Positions 6,856 through 13,792 of a stretch of DNA of 25,173 nucleotides are shown one piece after another; the first letter of the stretch is position 1; every line of letters starts with the position of its first letter. This stretch comes from a virus, in IMG/VR virus record IMGVR_UViG_3300032820_000103, positions 1 to 25,173 of that record. One strand, given 5' to 3'. The notes beneath the pieces are model-generated. The model did no database searches, had not been told where the DNA came from, and worked only from the letters and a program-made list of their open reading frames with translations. The translations under genes and the position numbers were made by a program.

Positions 6856-7907
6856 TGTCAACAGCCACATTAACTAAACCAAATAATAATTGGCAAAGCT
6901 TTTGTGACTGGGTTACAAGTACTGACAACCGTCTCTATGTGGGATGGTTCGGTACTCTAATGATCCCCTGTCTACTTACAGCTGCCACAGCATTTATCAT
7001 TGCCTTCATAGCTGCACCTCCTGTGGACATTGACGGCATCCGCGAACCCGTCTCTGGATCATTACTCTATGGCAACAACATCATCTCAGGGGCAGTCGTC
7101 CCATCATCTAACGCAATTGGTCTTCACTTCTACCCAATCTGGGAAGCTGCAACCATCGACGAGTGGTTATATAACGGAGGAACATATCAACTCGTTGTGT
7201 TCCACTTTCTCATCGGCATCGCAGCTTACATGGGACGCCAATGGGAACTTAGTTATCGATTAGGGATGAGGCCCTGGATTTGTGTTGCTTACTCAGCGCC
7301 AGTGGCAGCAGCCTTTGCTGTCTTCTTGGTATATCCTTTCGGACAAGGAAGTTTCTCTGACGGTATGCCGTTGGGGATATCGGGAACGTTCAACTTTATG
7401 TTTGTCTTTCAGGCGGAACATAATATCCTCATGCATCCTTTCCATATGTTGGGAGTTGCGGGGGTATTTGGCGGCGCTTTGTTCGCTGCTATGCATGGTT
7501 CCCTGGTTACCAGTTCAATTGTTAAAGAAACAACTGACTTAGAATCTCAGAATTATGGATACAAATTCGGTCAAGAGGAAGAGACGTATAATATCGTCGC
7601 AGCTCATGGCTACTTTGGCAGGCTCATCTTCCAGTATGCCTCGTTTAATAATAGCAGGAGTCTTCATTTCTTCCTTGCTTCTTTCCCCGTGGTATGCATA
7701 TGGCTCACCTCCATGGGAGTATCTACCATGGCTTTCAACCTTAATGGCTTTAATTTCAATCAATCCATCCTCGATGCAAACGGAAGAGTCGTCCCCACTT
7801 GGGCTGATGTGCTCAACCGTGCAGACTTAGGAATGGAAGTAATGCATGAAAGAAACGCACATAATTTCCCATTAGATTTAGCAGCAACACCCGAAACAAT
7901 CGGGTAA
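6855..7907 (+). CDS. psbA: photosystem II reaction-centre protein D1
   Basis: A 350-aa D1 protein, uninterrupted. Numbering is one less than the host standard. Functional residues are present: TyrZ Y160, D169, E188, H189 and the chlorophyll/iron ligands H197, H214 and H271. The Mn-cluster ligands are H331, E332, H336, D341 and the processed C-terminus A343. The DE-loop segment [13 protein letters not shown] is intact. Position 129 (host 130) is Gln, as in D1:1-type proteins. After the CtpA cleavage site ([10 protein letters not shown]) only seven residues remain, fewer than the roughly 16 in typical hosts. Phage D1 replaces light-damaged host D1 to keep energy flowing during infection. The gene lies between scaffold and major capsid, so it is likely transcribed with the late genes. 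Codon use is closer to a host gene than to its neighbours. Confidence 0.98.
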   Translation: MSTATLTKPNNNWQSFCDWVTSTDNRLYVGWFGTLMIPCLLTAATAFIIAFIAAPPVDIDGIREPVSGSLLYGNNIISGAVVPSSNAIGLHFYPIWEAATIDEWLYNGGTYQLVVFHFLIGIAAYMGRQWELSYRLGMRPWICVAYSAPVAAAFAVFLVYPFGQGSFSDGMPLGISGTFNFMFVFQAEHNILMHPFHMLGVAGVFGGALFAAMHGSLVTSSIVKETTDLESQNYGYKFGQEEETYNIVAAHGYFGRLIFQYASFNNSRSLHFFLASFPVVCIWLTSMGVSTMAFNLNGFNFNQSILDANGRVVPTWADVLNRADLGMEVMHERNAHNFPLDLAATPETIG

Positions 7908-7911
7908 TATA

Positions 7912-8037
7912 TTGGCGGCTCGGATCAAACCAGTAGAAGCCAACTCACGCCACGTCCGTTCATTCTTCTTAGAAGAACGCATGAAACCACATCATGGAAC
8001 GGGGGTGTGGTACTGGAGTATTAACAATGACTGTTAA
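7912..8037 (+). CDS. possible 41-aa ORF after psbA (TTG start)
   Basis: A frame open from TTG 7912 to TAA 8035-8037 encodes 41 residues. It contains RIKPVEANSRHVRSFFLEER and then MKPHHGTGVWYWSINND. The amino-acid mix (RH, FF, HH, WYW) looks protein-like rather than random. There is no conventional ATG until 7981, which would leave only 18 residues. The start is therefore uncertain, and this may be the remnant of a longer gene broken at the psbA boundary. I do not recognise the family. It overlaps the next micro-ORF by 11 bases. Confidence 0.35.
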   Translation: MAARIKPVEANSRHVRSFFLEERMKPHHGTGVWYWSINNDC

Positions 8038-8080
8038 ACTAAGGTATCGTGGTGTTGAGTACACAAAAACTACTAAGTAA
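8027..8080 (+). CDS. 17-aa micro-ORF, DUF4278-like start
   Basis: ATG 8027 to TAA 8078-8080 encodes 17 residues, MTVKLRYRGVEYTKTTK. The KLRYRGVEY core is like the start of the small cyanobacterial DUF4278 proteins, which begin with a similar L-x-YRG-x-x-Y motif and are normally several times longer. It may be a trimmed host-derived gene kept by the phage, or a chance match. It ends eight bases before the exported protein gene at 8089. Confidence 0.4.
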   Translation: MTVKLRYRGVEYTKTTK

Positions 8081-8088
8081 AACTTAAC

Positions 8089-8445
8089 ATGAAAAAACTT
8101 GCACTTGCTCTAGCGGCATCTATCGCTTCTGCTCCTGCAATGGCTGGCGTTTATGTAAACGTCGAGTCTAACGCATCTTATACAGGCAATGATTATACTT
8201 CCCGTACTACTGATTTACACGTAGGCTATGAGGGAGATGTAGGAGATCTTGGATACTATATTCAAGGTGGACCAGCTCTCGTCAACGGCGACGCTGTAGA
8301 CGGATCAACTGAATTCTCAGGCAAAGGTGGTGTAACCATCGCTGCTTCAGAGAAGTTCGATGTGTATGGTGAAGTATCATTCATTACTGATGAAGATGCT
8401 GACAATGCATACGGTACTAAAATCGGCGCTAAGTATAAGTTCTGA
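8089..8445 (+). CDS. exported outer-membrane beta-barrel-like protein
   Basis: A 118-aa protein with a clear Sec signal peptide: KK at 2-3, a hydrophobic Leu/Ala core, and an AMA cleavage site at 17-19. The mature 99 residues have an alternating polar/hydrophobic pattern of short beta-strands (GVYVNVESNASYTG, DLGYYIQGGPAL, FDVYGEVSFI) with Asp/Gly turns. The last residue is Phe after an alternating strand (GTKIGAKYKF), the usual BAM recognition signal of outer-membrane barrels. It is shorter than OmpX/OmpA barrels, so it may be a minimal or partial barrel, or oligomeric. It would be made in the infected cyanobacterium and sent to the periplasm or outer membrane. A receptor-masking, permeability or lysis role is possible. 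Its stop overlaps the next ATG (TGATG). Confidence 0.8.
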   Translation: MKKLALALAASIASAPAMAGVYVNVESNASYTGNDYTSRTTDLHVGYEGDVGDLGYYIQGGPALVNGDAVDGSTEFSGKGGVTIAASEKFDVYGEVSFITDEDADNAYGTKIGAKYKF

Positions 8446-8579
8446 TGAAGTATCTAGAATCCCCATGGGCCATACTTATATTGGTCCTGGGGTTCTTTAC
8501 CTTTATAGAAGTCATGCATTTAAACTATCATGAAAACTGTAAAGGTGATTGTCCCTGTACACTAACCGAAGACTATTAA
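8445..8579 (+). CDS. 44-aa single-pass membrane protein with Cys cluster
   Basis: ATG 8445 overlaps the stop of the exported protein, and TAA is at 8577-8579. The 44-aa product has one hydrophobic segment at about residues 8-24 (WAILILVLGFFTFIEVM). A short polar tail follows, with three cysteines (NCKGDCPCTLTEDY). The Cys spacing could bind a metal or form disulphides if the tail is periplasmic. A holin or spanin-like part in lysis is possible from size and topology, but there is no specific motif. It is probably made with the exported barrel-like protein, as the genes are coupled. Confidence 0.6.
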   Translation: MKYLESPWAILILVLGFFTFIEVMHLNYHENCKGDCPCTLTEDY

Positions 8580-8812
8580 TGTATTCACTATTCGATTACT
8601 ATTTCCAACCACCTACACGCACCGTGTATGTTGTATCAGAGGAGCAGCTTGGAAAACTTAAACTCACTCAAAAAGAAAACGAGGTCAAAGAAGCTAAAGC
8701 GCAACTCGAACAACTTGAGGCTGCGTATGATCGCAGAAAATCAGAACTTGTGGATTTACTGGCCAACCTTGAATCCGAAGTAAAAAAACTAGAACCTTCT
8801 AAAGATGGATAA
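8579..8812 (+). CDS. 77-aa coiled-coil protein
   Basis: ATG 8579 overlaps the previous TAA (TAATG). An in-frame start at 8549 lies inside the membrane-protein gene and is less likely. The product begins MYSLFDYYFQPPTRTVYVVS. It continues as a long charged helix from about residue 24 to 74, with heptad-like Leu spacing (LEQLEAAYDRRKSELVDLL). This predicts a coiled coil. No signal peptide or membrane segment is seen. Function unknown. Its end overlaps the next ORF by eight bases. Confidence 0.68.
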   Translation: MYSLFDYYFQPPTRTVYVVSEEQLGKLKLTQKENEVKEAKAQLEQLEAAYDRRKSELVDLLANLESEVKKLEPSKDG

Positions 8813-8954
8813 CGCAGTAGTAACTAGGTTTGGAACACAACCAGTTTATAAAGAAGTAGATATCAAAGATCCTGAAGCCGAAGCTAAAAGGAACGATGAC
8901 TACATGAACAACGAAGTTGATTATGATTCGCTTGAAGAAGCGCTGACCTCTTAG
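8805..8954 (+). CDS. 49-aa acidic protein, unknown
   Basis: ATG 8805 to TAG 8952-8954, overlapping the coiled-coil gene by eight bases. The product begins MDNAVVTRFGTQPVYKEVDI and ends in an acidic stretch (NNEVDYDSLEEALTS). It is hydrophilic, likely partly disordered, and has no recognised motif. It is the last protein gene before the tRNA, six bases upstream of the tRNA 5' end. Confidence 0.55.
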   Translation: MDNAVVTRFGTQPVYKEVDIKDPEAEAKRNDDYMNNEVDYDSLEEALTS

Positions 8955-8960
8955 GGTCAG

Positions 8961-9031
8961 GCGGGTATAGTTTAGTGGTAAAACTGCAGCCTTCCAAGCT
9001 GTTGTCACCGGTTCGAATCCGGTTACCCGCT
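8961..9031 (+). tRNA. tRNA-Gly (anticodon UCC)
   Basis: A full cloverleaf can be folded. The acceptor stem is 8961-8967 (GCGGGTA) with 9024-9030 (TACCCGC), and U9031 is the discriminator. The D arm is GTTT/AAAC around AGTGGTA. The anticodon arm is GCAGC/GCTGT with loop CTTCCAA, anticodon TCC at 8993-8995. The T arm is ACCGG/CCGGT with loop TTCGAAT. No 3' CCA is encoded. It would decode GGA (and GGG) glycine codons, common in an AT-rich phage. It lies on the same strand within the late gene cluster and so must be processed from the long phage transcript. Confidence 0.97.
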
Positions 9032-9066
9032 TTAGGCTTTAAGGCCCTTACGAGGATACCCTTACT

Positions 9067-9080
9067 GCCGCACGTGTGGC
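9067..9080 (+). other. short hairpin in the capsid gene leader
   Basis: The sequence GCCGCACGTGTGGC can form a five-pair stem (GCCGC with GTGGC, one G-U pair) closed by an ACGT loop. It sits between the tRNA and the major capsid gene. There is no T-run after it, so it is not a typical terminator. It may be an RNA-processing or stability element. The call is weak. Confidence 0.35.
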
Positions 9081-9110
9081 GACGATACGCTAAAATAAAA
9101 ACTAAATATT

Positions 9111-9126
9111 TCTAAAACGTTTTAGA
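9111..9126. repeat. perfect 16-bp palindrome upstream of the capsid gene
   Basis: TCTAAAACGTTTTAGA is a perfect inverted repeat with no spacer, 25 bases before the capsid ATG. It is the only such symmetric element I noticed in the window's few non-coding stretches. As DNA it could be an operator. As RNA it could form a 5'-leader hairpin (six pairs around a four-base loop) that protects or regulates the abundant capsid message. The surrounding 9032-9151 region has no other gene. A TAAAAT at 9091-9096 could act as a -10 box, but no good -35 partner is visible. Confidence 0.6.
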
Positions 9127-9151
9127 GTCGTAAACAAATACACTCTTATCA

Positions 9152-10255
9152 ATGGCTAATGCTACCCAAACCGCGTTAGGTAGAATTAATCTATCTACCG
9201 GTACAGGTTATGATGGCGCTACCGATAAGTATGCTCTGTATCTGAAACTATTTTCAGGAGAGCTATTTAAAGGGTTCCAACATAATACAATTGCTCGTGA
9301 TTTAGTCACGAAGCGTACGCTCAAGTCAGGTAAAAGTTTACAGTTCATCTATACAGGACGTATGGGAGCCTCATTCCATACGCCAGGAACCCCCATACTA
9401 GGTTCCGGTGATCCGCCAGTAGCAGAGAAGACCATCAATGTTGATGATCTACTCATCTCTAGCGCATTCGTATATGATCTGGATGAAACTCTTGCCCACT
9501 ATGAGCTCAGAGGAGAGATATCTAAGAAGATTGGATATGCTCTTGCAGAAAAGTATGACCGTCTAGTATTTAGATCGATCATACGTGGTGCTCGTGCAGC
9601 ACACCCCATCTCAGCTTCCGGTAAAGTTGAGCCAGGCGGATCTCAGATCCAGGTTGGTTCAGGTTCTGGTGCAGCTGCTGATGCCCTTGACTCAGGTAAG
9701 ATTGTGTCTGCCTTCTTTGAAGCAGCCGCAGTACTAGACGAGAAAGGAGTATCTCAGGATGGCCGTGTAGCCGTACTCTCACCAAGACAGTACTACTCAC
9801 TAATCGAAAACGTTGCATCTAATGCTCTAATCAACAGAGACGAGCAAGGTGACGGCCTGCAATCAGGCTCCGGCGTAATGTCAATTGCCGGTATCAAGAT
9901 ATACAGATCCATGAACGTTCCGTTCCAGGCTAAGTATGGTACCGCATCTACAATTGATAGAGCTGGTTCGTTCGTTGGTGTAGCTACTGAAGATGCCCGT
10001 GCTTCTGTCTCTGGTATCAACAACGCATATGGTAATGCTACCGACTTTGCTACTTCCTGTGGAGTTATCTTCCAGAAAGAAGCAGCAGGTGTAGTCGAAA
10101 CCATTGGACCACAGGTACAAGTTACGAGTGGTGATGTGTCTGTAATCTACCAGGGTGATGTGATCCTTGGACGTTTAGCAATGGGTGCTGATTATCTAAA
10201 CCCAGCAGCTTGCGTCGAGCTTCATGCTACCTCAACAGCTGGCAGCGCATTCTAA
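9152..10255 (+). CDS. major capsid protein, T7 gp10-like
   Basis: A 367-aa coat protein, against 345 aa for T7 gp10A. Diagnostic stretches match the T7 family: KYALYLKLFSGELFKGFQ near residue 26, SGKSLQFIYTGRMGA near 59, and VYDLDETLAHYELRGEISKK near 111. It is expected to have the HK97 fold and to assemble with the scaffold and portal into the icosahedral head. ATG 9152 follows a leader with a palindrome and the tRNA. A strong terminator comes directly after, which in T7 serves to raise capsid transcript relative to downstream genes. No slippery site or extended -1 frame was apparent to suggest a 10B-type frameshift product. Confidence 0.96.
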   Translation: MANATQTALGRINLSTGTGYDGATDKYALYLKLFSGELFKGFQHNTIARDLVTKRTLKSGKSLQFIYTGRMGASFHTPGTPILGSGDPPVAEKTINVDDLLISSAFVYDLDETLAHYELRGEISKKIGYALAEKYDRLVFRSIIRGARAAHPISASGKVEPGGSQIQVGSGSGAAADALDSGKIVSAFFEAAAVLDEKGVSQDGRVAVLSPRQYYSLIENVASNALINRDEQGDGLQSGSGVMSIAGIKIYRSMNVPFQAKYGTASTIDRAGSFVGVATEDARASVSGINNAYGNATDFATSCGVIFQKEAAGVVETIGPQVQVTSGDVSVIYQGDVILGRLAMGADYLNPAACVELHATSTAGSAF

Positions 10256-10268
10256 ATTATACATTTAT

Positions 10269-10295
10269 AGGGGGTTCTCACGCCCCCTTTTTTTT
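10269..10295 (+). terminator. intrinsic terminator after the capsid gene
   Basis: A GGGGG/CCCCC stem (10270-10274 with 10283-10287) with loop TTCTCACG is followed by eight Ts (10288-10295). An extra A-T pair can extend the stem. It begins 14 bases after the capsid stop, the same place as T-phi in T7. It should partly stop transcription, so that capsid message exceeds tail message. The next gene's ATG starts at the base after the T-run. Confidence 0.93.
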
Positions 10296-10916
10296 ATGGC
10301 AACCCCTACTTACGCAACATCTTCAGAACTAGATGCTGTCAACTCAATTCTAATGAGTGTTGGAGAGTCTCCAGTAAACACATTGAATACTCAAAGCCCC
10401 GAAGTGGCTATTGCACAGAAAACTCTTCAGCAGGTAGTTCGTGAAGTCCAAGCGGAAGGTTGGGTTTTCAACACCGAGTATGAAGTTGAGTTCACACCAG
10501 ATAGTAACGACCAAGTAGCACTATCCGATTCTATTTTACAAATCGATATCAATCGTTACAAACATAACGATAACTATGATGTAATCAAGAAAGGCGGATT
10601 CCTTTATGACCGTTATACCCGTTCAAATACTTTTGCAGATGAAGCAACAGTCTATGCAGATGTAGTTTGGATGTATGCATTCGAGGATATGCCTCAACCT
10701 TTTAAAGATTATTGTACAGCTAGAGCTACACGTATAGCCCATACACGTATGGTCAATGACGGACAGATGGCTCCTATATTCCAGCAAGATGAAGTGGTTG
10801 CAAGATCACTAGCACTGGAGTATGATACAAAACAAGCTGATTATAATGTCTTCCAGAACAGTAGAGGACGTAACCCTTACAATGCCTATAAACCTTATCA
10901 AGTCATAGGTAGATAA
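10296..10916 (+). CDS. tail tube/adaptor protein, T7 gp11-like
   Basis: A 206-aa protein (T7 gp11 is 196 aa). The N-terminus SSELDAVNSILMSVGESPVN matches the T7 gp11 start, in which xELxAVNxILxSIGExPV is conserved. RGGYVYDR in T7 is mirrored here by KKGGFLYDRYTRS. It would form the dodecameric ring joining portal and nozzle. The start ATG is immediately after the terminator T-run. An upstream in-frame ATG at 10224 lies in the capsid gene and is rejected. With no Shine-Dalgarno outside the hairpin, initiation depends on read-through message. Its stop overlaps the gp12-like ATG. Confidence 0.93.
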   Translation: MATPTYATSSELDAVNSILMSVGESPVNTLNTQSPEVAIAQKTLQQVVREVQAEGWVFNTEYEVEFTPDSNDQVALSDSILQIDINRYKHNDNYDVIKKGGFLYDRYTRSNTFADEATVYADVVWMYAFEDMPQPFKDYCTARATRIAHTRMVNDGQMAPIFQQDEVVARSLALEYDTKQADYNVFQNSRGRNPYNAYKPYQVIGR

Positions 10917-13792
10917 TGGCAGCTATTAATCAACGGATTCCTAACTTCTTAGGAGGCGTATCACAACAACCAGATTTTATTAAATTTCCAGGTCAACTTA
11001 GAACCTGTCATAACGCCTATCCTGATGTAACCTTTGGCTTACAGAAGCGAGCCCCAGGAGAATACGTTGGTAAGCTTACTAACGCTACAGACGGTGGTGA
11101 ATGGTTTGAAATTCTAAGAGATGGTGATGAGAGATATTTAATTCAAATCACATCTGGTAATTCTCCTACTATTAAGGTATGGGATCTAGCAGATGGTACA
11201 CAAAAAACAGTTAACTTCACAGGCGGCTCATCTACTGACTATAGTTACCTAATTAAAACTGGTGCTCAACCATACGGTAAGCTTACTATTAATGATTACA
11301 CGATCATTACTAACCCTGAGAAGACTGTAGCTAAAGCACGTACAACAGCATCCTTCCAAGATAATTATGCCTTTGTTACCCTTAATGAGATTGCTTATAA
11401 CTCTGAATACGTGGTATGCCTTGGTAACTCTAGCCTTACAAGTTCTACTAAGCGACGGGTTGAGGCTCTTAAGGTTGTAAAGGATGGAACTAGTTCACCA
11501 ACTTGGGAAACAGATTCCCCTGACGCAGCTTATACAGGTAAGCAAGAGTACTATGGTCAATCTACAGATGGGCTATGGGAAGATGTTAAGTTCACCGTTA
11601 CTGTTAATGCAACACACTTTGTTAACTCATACGATGGTAACAACCCTAACTACAATACACAGTATACTGCCACTGTAACACTACAGGAGAACGGTATTGA
11701 TGTAGGAACCAGTTGGGCTAGTGCTTATCGTACTATTAATGTTAACGGTCAGAACTGGAAGGTAACTATTGAAGATGTATCAGAGTATCAGTCATATGTT
11801 GACTCTAATGCAGCTGTATATAGAACACCTAAGAACATCAAGAAAGCTGAACTTACTAAAGACTTAGTGCTTGGTAACCTTAGGCAGAAGATAATAGATA
11901 AATATCACAACCAAGGTAGTAATACCTGTACTGTAGAAGTAGCTGGTAATGGTTTATATATTCAAACTAATTATGCCTTTAATACTATAGGTACGAGAGG
12001 TGGTATGGCAGGTGACTCATTGGAAGCCTTTACTACTACAGCTCAGAATATATCTAAGCTACCAGGCCAGTGTAAAGATGGTTATCTAGTTAAAGTATCT
12101 AATACTGAAGATGCTACAGCTGATGATTATTATGTAAGATTTGTTACTGATTCTACAGGTGGTATCGGTGCTGGTGTATGGGAAGAAACAGTTGCTCCAG
12201 CTATAGATGCTGGGTATGACTATACAACCATGCCGCATGCTCTGATTAACAACAGAGATGGTACATTCACATGGTCAGCTCTGTCTTATGCAGATACTAA
12301 TAATAATGATGAGAATGATTACACAGCTGTAGGTGGTAACTACTGGGTAGATAGGATATGTGGTGATGATAACACCAACCCTATGCCTACATTTGTGGGC
12401 AAAAAAATTTCTCAGCTTTTCTTCGTTCGAAATCGCCTAGGGCTCCTAGCTGGAGAACAAGTTGTCATATCTCAACCATCTGATTATTTTAATTTCTTTG
12501 TAGGCTCTGCTATATCAGCGTCAGATGCTGACCCTATTGATATGGGTGCATCCGACGTTAAGCCAGCTATTCTAAACTTTGCATTACCCATGCAGAAGGG
12601 TGTTGTCATGTTTAGTGAAGCTGCGCAGTTTATGTTATTTACAGAGTCCGAACAGTTCAGTCCTAAGACTGCACAGCTAAAGAAACTGTCTTCATATGAG
12701 TCTACAGCAGACTTTGCACCGGTTGATACTGGTACTGCTATAATGTTCGCATCAAATGCCTCATCATTTAGTAAGGTATTTGAGCTTATTATCACTGGAG
12801 GTGAAACACCACCTAAAGTTATTGAACAAACAAGAGTTGTACCTGAATATATACCCCGTGATATCAATAGAATCACTAACTCAGCACAGGCTGGGGTAGT
12901 TACATTTGGTAAAATAGGGTCTAATACGTTGTACCATTACAAGTATTTCGATGGAGGACAACAAAGAGAGCAATCGTCATGGTTCTCATGGGAACTGCAA
13001 GGCACTCTTGTTCATCAGCTTTATAGTACTGGTAATTTCTACAGTGTTACTAAACAAGGATCAGACTATGTTCTACAACGTTACGAATTAATTGTAGATG
13101 CTGATAGTAATAGAGCTTATTCTATAGGAGAAGGTACCGTAGGACTACCTACAAACATTGCTAGACGGTTCGAAGCTTGTTTAGATAATATGGTTATTCA
13201 TACATCAGGTGCTGGAACAGGTACTACAACAGGTGTATCCGTAGCCTATAGTGGCGGTGTAGGTGGTAATTCAGTTGTTACCTTACCATATACCATACAA
13301 GGCGGTACAGCTAACTTACAGCTTGTAGAACTAGCTGATGGGAACGTAAGAACTCCTAATTCTGTTAGTGGTGCTACTGCTACGTTCAATAGCTGTGATT
13401 TAAGAACAGTTAAATTTGCAGCTGGGTACAAATATACTGCTGAAGTAGGATTACCAACGTATTATCTCTCTAAAGAAAGAGGTCAATACGACGTAGAAGC
13501 TGATTTAAGGATACATAGGATGAACTTTGACCTTGGTGTGTCTGGACCATTAGAATTCCATATCACATCACCTCAAAGAGACTCTTATGTTCACGAAGAG
13601 ACAGGTATTATATCTGACTTAAGCTCACTAAACAAGGTACCTTCCGCTCTATATAAGAATATAAAGGTACCTATCTATAAAAAGAATACCAAGTACGACT
13701 GTACTGTAAAAATTCCTGACCCCTTTTCCGCTACCCTTGTATCTGCAAGCTGGGATGGTAGCTATAACACTAAACGCCATGCACGTCAGTAA
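10916..13792 (+). CDS. tail nozzle protein, T7 gp12-like
   Basis: A 958-aa protein, longer than T7 gp12 (794 aa). The N-terminus AAINQRIPNFLGGVSQQPDF followed by CHNAYPDVTFGLQKRAPGEY carries the family hallmarks GGxSQQPD and GLQKRP. Later segments such as FFVRNRLGLLAGEQVVIS and QFSPKTAQLKKLSSYES are also typical. Six copies form the tail nozzle through which DNA passes. The extra length probably lies in inserted beta-rich domains between about residues 150 and 460, which are rich in Thr/Asn/Tyr. It overlaps gp11 by one base and the next gene by 14 bases. Confidence 0.95.
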   Translation: MAAINQRIPNFLGGVSQQPDFIKFPGQLRTCHNAYPDVTFGLQKRAPGEYVGKLTNATDGGEWFEILRDGDERYLIQITSGNSPTIKVWDLADGTQKTVNFTGGSSTDYSYLIKTGAQPYGKLTINDYTIITNPEKTVAKARTTASFQDNYAFVTLNEIAYNSEYVVCLGNSSLTSSTKRRVEALKVVKDGTSSPTWETDSPDAAYTGKQEYYGQSTDGLWEDVKFTVTVNATHFVNSYDGNNPNYNTQYTATVTLQENGIDVGTSWASAYRTINVNGQNWKVTIEDVSEYQSYVDSNAAVYRTPKNIKKAELTKDLVLGNLRQKIIDKYHNQGSNTCTVEVAGNGLYIQTNYAFNTIGTRGGMAGDSLEAFTTTAQNISKLPGQCKDGYLVKVSNTEDATADDYYVRFVTDSTGGIGAGVWEETVAPAIDAGYDYTTMPHALINNRDGTFTWSALSYADTNNNDENDYTAVGGNYWVDRICGDDNTNPMPTFVGKKISQLFFVRNRLGLLAGEQVVISQPSDYFNFFVGSAISASDADPIDMGASDVKPAILNFALPMQKGVVMFSEAAQFMLFTESEQFSPKTAQLKKLSSYESTADFAPVDTGTAIMFASNASSFSKVFELIITGGETPPKVIEQTRVVPEYIPRDINRITNSAQAGVVTFGKIGSNTLYHYKYFDGGQQREQSSWFSWELQGTLVHQLYSTGNFYSVTKQGSDYVLQRYELIVDADSNRAYSIGEGTVGLPTNIARRFEACLDNMVIHTSGAGTGTTTGVSVAYSGGVGGNSVVTLPYTIQGGTANLQLVELADGNVRTPNSVSGATATFNSCDLRTVKFAAGYKYTAEVGLPTYYLSKERGQYDVEADLRIHRMNFDLGVSGPLEFHITSPQRDSYVHEETGIISDLSSLNKVPSALYKNIKVPIYKKNTKYDCTVKIPDPFSATLVSASWDGSYNTKRHARQ

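Noticed and set aside
6855-7907. Intron or homing endonuclease within psbA
   Set aside because: The D1 reading frame is continuous through all functional residues.
9032-9060. GGC/GCC inverted repeat just after the tRNA as a terminator
   Set aside because: The stem is only three pairs with a six-base loop and no T-run follows.
10220-10260. Minus-one frameshift product of the capsid gene, as in T7 10B
   Set aside because: No clear slippery heptamer or long alternative frame is seen at the 3' end, and the terminator begins 14 bases after the stop.
12484-12876. 130-aa minus-strand ORF inside the gp12-like gene
   Set aside because: It is a shadow of a well-supported structural gene and has no motif.
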